Assembly (NCBI GenBank): GCA_036012565.1 | Contig: DASCPP010000024.1 | Coordinates: forward strand, 1-13,536 | Reading direction: 5' to 3' | From: DUAL01 sp036012565 | GTDB lineage: Bacteria; Bacteroidota; Bacteroidia; Flavobacteriales; BACL11 | Length of the DNA: 13,536 bases | Part shown: piece by piece, positions 1 through 6,216 of the stretch | Numbering within the stretch: the first letter of the stretch is position 1 | How the letters are laid out: the number at the start of each line of letters is the position of its first letter | Made by a program: the position numbers and the translations under genes | The notes under the pieces: model-generated | Databases searched by the model: none | What the model was told of the DNA's origin: nothing | Seen by the model: the letters and a program-made list of their open reading frames with translations, nothing else

Positions 1-2401
1 AATTCGGCACGGCATATTGTCTGCCGCTAACATCAGAAACCCAAAGGTATGAAACTGTATTGTTAATTTGTAGTAAATTAAAAACTTCCAAGCTTAGCCA
101 AATGGAATTGAAATGTTTGAAGAATCCCTTTTTCTTCCGTTCTTCTTTTATGAGCTCTTTTGAAAATCCAATATCAACTCTTCTATATGGGGGTATTCTT
201 AATATGTCTTGGTGTTTTTCCGATTTAGGAGGGCCAAAGGTGAGCCCTGTTCCATAAACTAAATTCAAATGCATCTTATAGCTCGGATTATTCGGAATAT
301 AATCTTGGAAATACAAAGAGAAATTTACTCTCTGATCAGTAGGGCGGGGGATGTATCCTGCTTCCTGTTGATTACCGTTCTCATCTGTGTAGAAATCGCC
401 CACTATATCTTCTTCCGTTTTCATTACAGATAAACTAGCCCATGATTCAATTCCTGGAACAAACTCTCCATTTACCTTCATGTCTATTCCGCTAGCATAA
501 CCATTTGAAACTTCATTTGGCAAATATCTTATTCGTACATTATCTACCTTATAAGGTATCAAATTTTCCAGATTTTTATAATACAGTTCACTCACCCATT
601 TAAAAGGTCGTCCCCAAGCATAAAACAAATAATCCGCACCTAAAATGTAATGAGTTGATTTTTGTGCTTTTATATCTCGGTTAATATTTCCTTCAAAATC
701 TCGGAGTTCTTTATAAAAGGCTGGTTGATAATAAATCCCTGCTGCCGCTTTGAAAACCACATCCTTTTCCCAATTTGGTGCATAAGCTAAAGATGTTCTT
801 GAGCTAAGAAGTAGATCTTCATTAAAACTCCAATAATTCCCTCTAGTACCTGTAGTTAGTGAGAAATTACCAATATCTTTAGAATATTGTAAATAAGCTG
901 AGTTTCTATAAGAAGATAAATGTATGGTGGTTTTTAACATATCATTTACCGAAACTACAAGTGGTGGCTGTAATGCAGGATTGCTGTATCCAACCGAATC
1001 AGGAGTGTGAGGCAAAGTAAAACCAGCAGAATCTATCAGATTCCATTCGCTTATTTTATCTTCTATTTCTTCTTTCTGAACTCTAAAACCCCACTCTATA
1101 TCGGCTTTTTCTGTATTAAAATTCCCACTATGTTGGAAGTTCATCACTGTGGCATTTAAACTATTCCTGGCATGATTGATATATGTGCCAACTCCTCTAT
1201 CGTATTTTACATCTCCAAAATTTTCTGAGCCCAAACTATTATCTAACTGATAAAGCCAGTATTGACCCATAAGATCAAAATTTTCCTCTTCAAAGGTGCG
1301 AAAAGCTGAAGTAGTAAATTTTAAATTTAATTTATCGTTAGGATGATAACTGCTGCTCAATGCTCCAAAATAAGTTTTGTATTCATCTATCTCCTGTCCA
1401 TCAAAATAGATAGTGAGCTTTAAAGCTTCATTCAAAGTGCCAAATTCCGTATCTCTATTTTTAGGCTCCATTTGATAGGTGTTGTTAGAGATATTCCCTA
1501 GAAAACTTACATCCCAATCTGAACTAACATCATATTTCAGATAACTTTGGATATCAGTAAAAATAGGATTGTAATCGGCATCAGTATCCAAACTACTCAA
1601 AACATATCGAGTTGTTTTTCTTCTTATTCCTGTCATAAAACTTAATCGATTGTTTTTACTTGTTCCTTCAAAATGAGCACTTCCACCAAGCAAACTCATA
1701 TTTACTGATGCGCCAAATCGTTTTGGTATTTTGTATTTTATATCCAAAACAGAAGACATTTTATCGCCATACTTTGCATCAAAACCACCTGCAGAAAACA
1801 CTATGCTTCCAACTAAATCAGGGTTTATAAAACTAAGTCCTTCTTGCTGACCGGAACGAACCAGAAATGGCCTATACACCTCAATACCATTTACATACAC
1901 TAAATTCTCGTCAAAATTACCACCTCTAACAGAATATTGTGAGCTTAATTCATTAGCCGAACTTACCCCTGGGAGCGTTTTTAGAAGTGCTTCCACGCCA
2001 CCTGAGGAATTAGGAATAACAGTAGCATGTTTTGGTTTTATTCTTGTTAGTGTTTTCTTTCTGCTTTGTTTGTCTTCAACTATAATTTCCTTTTTTATAA
2101 AACTTTGTAATTGCATTTGCTGATTTAGCACATATTCTTGCCCCATTTTTAGCATAGGAACCCTAATTTTTATAGGCTCATAACCTATGAAAGTAAAGCT
2201 AATTAGAAATGAACGATTTGCTTTTAGATTGAGTAGGTATTCTCCTTCCTCATTTGTTGAAGTTCCTATTTGTTTACCAATTATGGAAACATTTACAGCT
2301 TCTATCCCTTTATTGTCCTTGTCAGTAACAATTCCTTTTAATGTTTGAGAAAACAAAAGATGAGGAACAAAGAAAAGAAATATAAAAAGTCGTTTTAGCA
2401 T
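1..2401 (-). CDS. TonB-dependent outer-membrane receptor (3' end cut by window edge)
   Basis: The frame is open from an ATG at 2401 to base 1, giving 800 residues with no stop. Residues 1-19 (MLKRLFIFLFFVPHLLFSQ) form a signal peptide. Residues 20 to about 85 are a carboxypeptidase-regulatory-like beta-sandwich (GIVTDKDNKGIEAVNVSI, then GTSTNEEGEY). About 125-240 is the plug domain, with LLKTLPGVSS, YSVRGGNFDENLVYVNGIEV and FSAGGFDAKYGDKMSSVLDI. The rest alternates short polar and aromatic strands as in a 22-strand barrel. The visible end, YLWVSDVSGRQYAVPN, resembles the usual C-terminal region of this family, so probably only some 15-20 residues are missing. Such receptors import bulky ligands across the outer membrane using TonB energy; the substrate cannot be read from the sequence. 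No SusD partner is adjacent. It starts 13 nt after the gene at 2415-3035 and is probably co-transcribed with it. Confidence 0.93.
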   Translation of the reverse strand, partial: MLKRLFIFLFFVPHLLFSQTLKGIVTDKDNKGIEAVNVSIIGKQIGTSTNEEGEYLLNLKANRSFLISFTFIGYEPIKIRVPMLKMGQEYVLNQQMQLQSFIKKEIIVEDKQSRKKTLTRIKPKHATVIPNSSGGVEALLKTLPGVSSANELSSQYSVRGGNFDENLVYVNGIEVYRPFLVRSGQQEGLSFINPDLVGSIVFSAGGFDAKYGDKMSSVLDIKYKIPKRFGASVNMSLLGGSAHFEGTSKNNRLSFMTGIRRKTTRYVLSSLDTDADYNPIFTDIQSYLKYDVSSDWDVSFLGNISNNTYQMEPKNRDTEFGTLNEALKLTIYFDGQEIDEYKTYFGALSSSYHPNDKLNLKFTTSAFRTFEEENFDLMGQYWLYQLDNSLGSENFGDVKYDRGVGTYINHARNSLNATVMNFQHSGNFNTEKADIEWGFRVQKEEIEDKISEWNLIDSAGFTLPHTPDSVGYSNPALQPPLVVSVNDMLKTTIHLSSYRNSAYLQYSKDIGNFSLTTGTRGNYWSFNEDLLLSSRTSLAYAPNWEKDVVFKAAAGIYYQPAFYKELRDFEGNINRDIKAQKSTHYILGADYLFYAWGRPFKWVSELYYKNLENLIPYKVDNVRIRYLPNEVSNGYASGIDMKVNGEFVPGIESWASLSVMKTEEDIVGDFYTDENGNQQEAGYIPRPTDQRVNFSLYFQDYIPNNPSYKMHLNLVYGTGLTFGPPKSEKHQDILRIPPYRRVDIGFSKELIKEERKKKGFFKHFNSIWLSLEVFNLLQINNTVSYLWVSDVSGRQYAVPN

Positions 2402-2409
2402 ATGGGCCG

Positions 2410-2417
2410 CAAATTTA
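2410..2417 (-). promoter_or_regulatory. Possible -7 box TAAATTTG before the TonB receptor
   Basis: On the minus strand TAAATTTG is followed by CGGCCCAT and then the ATG at 2401. Its first three bases are the stop codon of the upstream gene. No TTG is seen at the expected -33 distance. A start of transcription 5-7 nt downstream would leave almost no leader, so this may be chance and the receptor may be read only from the upstream gene. Confidence 0.3.
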
Positions 2418-3035
2418 ATCTTTTCGTTTGAAGTCGCCATTTCTCCATGCTTGAATAAATTTAGCCCAAGCAAAAGGATTCAAGATAGGGATAATAGTAG
2501 GACTCCCCATCATGATGTATTGTTGCTGTTCCATATCATTCATAAAGTGCTTGAAATTTTCTTTTCCATCATTGGGCATCTGGGCAATCATAATATCTAC
2601 AAAAGCATTATCAATATTCTTTTTTGCCCTTGTAATTGCATCATCTGGAATATCAGCCGTGAGGAATGCTTGCTTGAATTGGTCTCTGCTTGGCCAAGGA
2701 TATACCTTTGTTTCTTTTAGCATTATGGTATCGGTTTCTAATTTTTGTACTACTGTTATAAAGTTCTCTTTTGTCCACTTTGGTACAATATAAGTTGCCT
2801 TTTTATAGCCCAAACAAGAAAAAACAATGGTGTCTCCTTTTGCTGCTACCAAAGAGAAATAGCCATAAAAATCACTTATGGTTCCTTTTTTCTGATTTTT
2901 AATTAGCACATTGGCAAAAGGGACAGTAAGCAAACTGTCGGTAGAAACTAATATACCCGTAAGTTGTATGCTTTTATCTTGCGAAAAGACCGAAAAGCAA
3001 ATTGGAAAAAGTGAAATTAGCAATAATTTCTTCAT
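2415..3035 (-). CDS. Exported carboxypeptidase-regulatory-like domain protein
   Basis: A 206-residue protein whose ATG at 3035 starts a clear signal peptide (MKKLLLISLFPICFSVFSQ). An upstream in-frame TTG at 3047 would add only MLFI in front of it and is not preferred. After cleavage comes a CarboxypepD_reg-like beta-sandwich, roughly residues 23-110: IQLTGILVSTDSLLTVPFAN, then GTISDFYGYFSL, then DTIVFSCLGYKKATY. The C-terminal half (about 115-206) is a helical, Met/Gln-rich region ending in FKRKD with no family I recognise. Proteins of this kind are common and uncharacterised in Bacteroidota; the domain is usually a periplasmic or surface interaction module, not an enzyme. It directly precedes the TonB receptor on the same strand (13 nt gap), suggesting a shared transcript and possibly a shared envelope role. 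No catalytic motif is visible. Confidence 0.85.
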   Translation of the reverse strand: MKKLLLISLFPICFSVFSQDKSIQLTGILVSTDSLLTVPFANVLIKNQKKGTISDFYGYFSLVAAKGDTIVFSCLGYKKATYIVPKWTKENFITVVQKLETDTIMLKETKVYPWPSRDQFKQAFLTADIPDDAITRAKKNIDNAFVDIMIAQMPNDGKENFKHFMNDMEQQQYIMMGSPTIIPILNPFAWAKFIQAWRNGDFKRKD

Positions 3036-3048
3036 AATAAAAAGCAAC

Positions 3049-3056
3049 CAAAAATA
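3049..3056 (-). promoter_or_regulatory. Candidate -7 box TATTTTTG for the 2415-3035 gene
   Basis: TATTTTTG on the minus strand matches the Bacteroidota -7 consensus TAnnTTTG and lies 14 nt upstream of the ATG at 3035. No convincing TTG is found about 19 nt further upstream, so the call rests on the -7 element and position only. Confidence 0.4.
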
Positions 3057-3119
3057 AATTAAATTTTGGCTGCTACATCTAAAACAGCATAACTTCTTTT
3101 ATATTGTTATTAATTCTGA

Positions 3120-3127
3120 TATTTTTG
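3120..3127 (+). promoter_or_regulatory. Candidate -7 box TATTTTTG for arsC
   Basis: TATTTTTG lies 25 nt upstream of the arsC ATG at 3152, similar to the spacing seen at other promoters in the window. The only nearby TTG (3104-3106) is 13 nt away, shorter than the usual 17-23 nt, so the -33 element is weak or missing. Confidence 0.4.
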
Positions 3128-3151
3128 TTTGGATCGAAATTAAAAACTACA

Positions 3152-3571
3152 ATGAAAAAGATACTAATTGTTTGCACAGGAAATTCTTGTCGTTCGCAAA
3201 TGGCAGAGGCATGGATTCGAAAATTTGCTTCTGGAAGAGTACAAGTGTTTAGTGCTGGGACTCATCCTGAGAGAGTCAATACAAAAGCTATACATGTTAT
3301 GCAATTAGAAGGTTTGGATATTTCTAATCATAAATCAAATTTAGTAGATGAATTCATTCATATGGATCTGGATTATGTGATTACTGTTTGTGATGATGCT
3401 AACGAAAGATGTCCTTATTTCCCTACTGTTGCAAAAAAGATGCATAAAAGCTTTCCTGACCCTGCAAAAGCAAAAGGAACTGAAAAAGAAATTTTGAAAG
3501 TTTATAAAGATGTGCGAGATTCTCTAAAAGAGTTTGCAATGGATTTTGTAAAAAAAGAATTAGGAATATAG
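3152..3571 (+). CDS. arsC: Arsenate reductase, thioredoxin-coupled type (LMW phosphatase fold)
   Basis: A 139-residue cytoplasmic protein. The ATG at 3152 was chosen because the product then begins MKKILIVCTGNSCRSQMAEA, the normal start of the fold; an in-frame extension to 3104 adds only an unrelated hydrophobic stretch. The phosphate-binding loop is C8-x5-R14 (CTGNSCR). Two more cysteines, C80 and C87 in VCDDANERC, have the C-x6-C spacing of the pI258-type ArsC redox relay, in which the three cysteines reduce arsenate to arsenite and thioredoxin resets the disulfide. FPDPAKAKGTEKE matches the usual substrate-side segment containing the Asp-Pro general acid. All three cysteines support a reductase over a plain low-molecular-weight tyrosine phosphatase. 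There is no arsR, acr3 or arsenite pump nearby, so it is an orphan gene between two oppositely oriented envelope genes. Confidence 0.88.
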   Translation: MKKILIVCTGNSCRSQMAEAWIRKFASGRVQVFSAGTHPERVNTKAIHVMQLEGLDISNHKSNLVDEFIHMDLDYVITVCDDANERCPYFPTVAKKMHKSFPDPAKAKGTEKEILKVYKDVRDSLKEFAMDFVKKELGI

Positions 3572-3603
3572 AAAAAAGAAAAGAATTTTCTGATATTATA
3601 ACT

Positions 3604-5301
3604 TTAACGAATAAATTCTGTAGTATAAATTGTGTTGTTGTCCAATCTATCTACAACTTCTAAGCTAAAAACATGTTTTCCCTTTTCTAATTCTTTTTGT
3701 ATTTTATATGTTAATAATTTTGTTTTGTAATCATACTCCATTAGAATCCATTCTCCATCAATTTCTGCCCTGTAAGTATTAATCCCGCTTTCTTTATCTT
3801 CAACAATACACTTAATAGTTGTTTGGGTATTAAACTTTTTTCCAGGATAAATATTCACGCCTTTCACAATAGGATTAATAGTATCTGCCACTATGCAGAA
3901 ATTGCCAAATTCACGCACTTTAGCTGAAAGCATTGAGTTTCGCCAACCCCCTCCCATATACCAGAAATGATTATTTGCATCTACTTTTGCAATGTAAACT
4001 TTGTCTTTTAGTTTTGCTGGGATTTTTGCTTTAAGTGAAATAACAAAGCTTTTGTGTGAGGGAATATTGTCGTTATGTACATGCTGCACTTTCCCATAGA
4101 CCCCTTGCATAGAATCTAATTCTAAATACTGAAAATCTAAATCTTCATATAAAGTATAGCTTTCCATGTGTAGCTGGAAGTTTTTTTCCTTAAAAAGATT
4201 TGGCTTCATATAACTAAAATGTTGAGAAAAAGGGGTGAAAGTTATACTATTTTCGTTCTTAATATTAGTAGTTGTACTTTTTACTTTAAAAAAGACAATG
4301 CTTTTATTTTTATAAATGTCCGTTACTTCAAACTGTATTAGATGAGTTGTATCATCTTTAAAATTAAACACTCCTTCTTTGAGCATCTCTTTATAAACAG
4401 AAAGGTGGTTATTGGGTAATTTGTAACATCTGTGAAATTTCTTTTTGTTTATTTTCGTCTCTTTATAATCGATATGCGCATTGATATATCTACTTTCTGC
4501 AAAATTGAATTCATCCATTTGGAAATGATAAATTAAATGACTATCCACTCTAAGTTTAATGGAATAAACCCCATTTTTATTATAAGCCCCATTTAGTTTG
4601 TCAAAGGTAGAAATACTGAAAGCAGCTTTTCCTTTTATGATAGGTGTTGCCCCATTTAGAGTGTATTGCTCTCCGCTTTTTTTAAGAGCATAACTTTTTT
4701 CTATCTCTTTCCCATCAAGCATTCCGTCAATTGGGTAAATTTTTATTTTACTAATTGTTGGCTTTATATTATCTGTAATATCAAAATTAAATTGAAGCGG
4801 ATTAATTGGATGTTCCGATTTTGTATTTCGAATTTCAAAATGTAAATGTGCCCCAGCACTTCCGCCCGTATTTCCTGAAAGTGCAATAATATCCCCTTTT
4901 TTAATTTGAAATCTATCCTTTAGTGGAAAAAGTTGAATTTCAAAACTCTCTTTTTTGTATTGATTTTCGATTACATAATCATCTATTTCTTTATTGAATA
5001 TTTTCAAATGCGCATAAACAGAAGTATTCCCATCTGCATGGGTAATATAAAGAGCCTTTCCATATCCCCAAGTAGAAACCTTAATTCTGGATACATATCC
5101 ATCAGCAATTGCATACACCTTTTGCCCCTGAACCCCCTCTGTTTTTATATCTATTCCTGAATGAAAATGATTACTTCTCAACTCCCCAAAAGTCCCAGAT
5201 AAAAACATCTTAAAATCGACTGGGGCATGGTAATCTTGTCCAGAAATTGACAAGCCAATTATACTAAAAGAGATAAGAAAAAGAATATTTTTTGAATTCA
5301 T
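3604..5301 (-). CDS. Secreted M23-family (LytM) metallopeptidase
   Basis: A 565-residue exported protein. The ATG at 5301 gives MNSKNILFLISFSIIGLSIS followed by GQ, a signal peptide; in-frame positions up to 5352 lie before it and are not preferred. The peptidase domain occupies about residues 28-165: H47-x3-D51 (in HFHSGIDI) and H152-L-H154 (in GAHLHFEIR) supply the zinc ligands and catalytic His of the LytM fold, and GDIIALSGNTG is the typical loop before HxH. The family usually cuts peptide crosslinks in peptidoglycan. The remaining 400 residues are beta-rich, with no catalytic motif, and are likely Ig-like or sensory modules facing the periplasm; this long C-terminal part is usual for the Bacteroidota subgroup. 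It converges on arsC (32 nt between stops) and diverges from the coiled-coil/zapA pair. Confidence 0.92.
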   Translation of the reverse strand: MNSKNILFLISFSIIGLSISGQDYHAPVDFKMFLSGTFGELRSNHFHSGIDIKTEGVQGQKVYAIADGYVSRIKVSTWGYGKALYITHADGNTSVYAHLKIFNKEIDDYVIENQYKKESFEIQLFPLKDRFQIKKGDIIALSGNTGGSAGAHLHFEIRNTKSEHPINPLQFNFDITDNIKPTISKIKIYPIDGMLDGKEIEKSYALKKSGEQYTLNGATPIIKGKAAFSISTFDKLNGAYNKNGVYSIKLRVDSHLIYHFQMDEFNFAESRYINAHIDYKETKINKKKFHRCYKLPNNHLSVYKEMLKEGVFNFKDDTTHLIQFEVTDIYKNKSIVFFKVKSTTTNIKNENSITFTPFSQHFSYMKPNLFKEKNFQLHMESYTLYEDLDFQYLELDSMQGVYGKVQHVHNDNIPSHKSFVISLKAKIPAKLKDKVYIAKVDANNHFWYMGGGWRNSMLSAKVREFGNFCIVADTINPIVKGVNIYPGKKFNTQTTIKCIVEDKESGINTYRAEIDGEWILMEYDYKTKLLTYKIQKELEKGKHVFSLEVVDRLDNNTIYTTEFIR

Positions 5302-5337
5302 CACTACCTTAAAAATTGTGTTTTGTATAAAAGATGA

Positions 5338-5345
5338 CAAATATA
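5338..5345 (-). promoter_or_regulatory. Candidate -7 box TATATTTG for the M23 peptidase
   Basis: TATATTTG on the minus strand lies 37 nt upstream of the ATG at 5301 and matches TAnnTTTG. No TTG is evident at the -33 position. It faces away from the TAAATTTG box at 5381-5388, giving a compact divergent promoter region. Confidence 0.45.
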
Positions 5346-5380
5346 ACATCAAAATAGCACAGTAAGTATAAAGAAAAACT

Positions 5381-5388
5381 TAAATTTG
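5381..5388 (+). promoter_or_regulatory. Candidate -7 box TAAATTTG for the coiled-coil/zapA pair
   Basis: TAAATTTG lies 24 nt upstream of the ATG at 5412, the same spacing as the strong rpmG promoter in this window. No TTG is visible 17-23 nt upstream. Confidence 0.5.
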
Positions 5389-5411
5389 TAACAATAATTT
5401 TAAACAGCAAA

Positions 5412-5693
5412 ATGAAAGCTATTGTTGATGGTTTGGAAGTTAAGATAAAGAAGTTAATATCTTTGTATGAAAAAGAGAAACAAGATAGAGAATCGGCCGT
5501 AAATGAAAAAGGTAAACTTAAAAAAGAATTAGACGAAAAGAAAAAAGTTGTAAAAAGTTTAGAAGAGAAAATTAAAGTAATAAAAATATCAAAGTTGGTT
5601 TCATCTGATGGTGAGGACAACAAAAAAACGAAACAAAAGATAAATGAATATGTGTGGGAGATAGATAAGTGTATTGGATTGTTAAATAAATAG
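5412..5693 (+). CDS. Small coiled-coil protein upstream of zapA
   Basis: A 93-residue protein rich in Lys and Glu with no signal peptide or membrane segment. Residues about 5-60 have heptad-like spacing of hydrophobic residues (VDGLEVKIKKLISLYEKEK, then LKKELDEKKKVVKSLEEKI), predicting a long coiled coil. The C-terminal part (KINEYVWEIDKCIGLLNK) looks like a second short amphipathic helix. The stop is 13 nt before the zapA ATG, so the two are almost certainly one operon. A small coiled-coil gene directly before zapA is common in Bacteroidota from memory; position and form suggest a cytoplasmic division-associated partner comparable to ZapB, but there is no sequence motif that proves this. Function is inferred from context only. 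Confidence 0.8.
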   Translation: MKAIVDGLEVKIKKLISLYEKEKQDRESAVNEKGKLKKELDEKKKVVKSLEEKIKVIKISKLVSSDGEDNKKTKQKINEYVWEIDKCIGLLNK

Positions 5694-5706
5694 AAAGCAG
5701 TTTTTG

Positions 5707-5991
5707 ATGAGTAAATTATCAATAAAGATAAATATTGCAGGCAGAATTTACCCCATGAAGATTGAAAGGAGTGCAGAAGAAGGGATAAGAAAATCGGTAA
5801 AGACTATTGAAGAAAGATTAAAGTTCTACCAGCAAAATTATGCAATTAAAGACAAACAGGATTTGTTAGCTATGTGTCTTATAGAGTTTGCAGCAAAGTA
5901 TGAAACTGTTAAAGATAAAAAGGTATTGGAAGATGATGGCATGGAGGATCAGTTAAAAATGCTTGACACCCTTTTAGCTAAAAATATTTAA
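5707..5991 (+). CDS. zapA: Cell division protein ZapA
   Basis: A 94-residue protein starting at the ATG at 5707; a TTG directly before it is not preferred. MSKLSIKINIAGRIYPMKI is the N-terminal beta-hairpin of ZapA (the family pattern is I-x-I-x-G-R-x-Y-x-L), followed by ERSAEEGIRKSVKTIEERL, the first helix, and a long C-terminal helix containing DKQDLLAMCLIEFAAKYETV that forms the dimer/tetramer coiled coil. ZapA binds FtsZ at midcell and bundles its filaments to stabilise the Z-ring. Length and layout are normal for the family. It follows the coiled-coil gene by 13 nt and precedes the 6S-like RNA; a zapA-6S RNA linkage is also well known in gammaproteobacteria. Confidence 0.9.
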   Translation: MSKLSIKINIAGRIYPMKIERSAEEGIRKSVKTIEERLKFYQQNYAIKDKQDLLAMCLIEFAAKYETVKDKKVLEDDGMEDQLKMLDTLLAKNI

Positions 5992-6011
5992 GTTCTTTTA
6001 TATAAAATAAT

Positions 6012-6195
6012 CTACCCGCATTAATTATAACTGTTAAACTCAACAGATAAAATATTGGAGTTTAACTCGTCAGATTCAGAGTAGGCCTCAACCATTTTTG
6101 GTTTCTCGTTTTTTGAGAACAGTGGACATTCGATATCTGATGGCGACTCCACCCATGCTAAATGGAGTTTAACAAATAGTTGGTGTGGGTTTTTA
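6012..6195 (+). ncRNA. ssrS: 6S RNA candidate (6S-Flavo-like)
   Basis: The noncoding stretch between zapA and rny (5992-6216) folds into one long irregular rod. Outer stem: ACCCGCA 6014-6020 with TGTGGGT 6184-6190. Next: AACT 6029-6032 with AGTT 6178-6181, and GTTAAACTC 6033-6041 with GAGTTTAAC 6165-6173. Inner stem: GGAGT 6057-6061 with ACTCC 6146-6150, and TCAGAT 6070-6075 with ATCTGA 6135-6140. Two small hairpins cap it: AACCA/TGGTT (6090-6103) and TTCTC/GAGAA (6103-6119). The 3' end runs into TTTTTATT, a likely terminator tail. Length near 185 nt, a rod shape with internal loops and the position after zapA all fit 6S RNA, which mimics an open promoter and binds RNA polymerase. Exact ends are estimated; no TAnnTTTG box was found just upstream, so it may be processed from the zapA transcript. 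Confidence 0.75.
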
Positions 6196-6216
6196 TTAAC
6201 TTAAAATTGAAGTAGA

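Noticed and set aside
1..14. The left end resembles an EcoRI cDNA-library adaptor (AATTCGGCACG).
   Set aside because: On the minus strand these bases read in frame as ...QYAVPN, exactly what is expected near the C-terminus of this receptor family, so they are genuine coding sequence.
3572..3603. AGAAAA/TTTTCT hairpin as a bidirectional terminator between arsC and the M23 gene.
   Set aside because: Only 6 A-T-rich pairs with a 3-nt loop and no U-tract; too weak to call.
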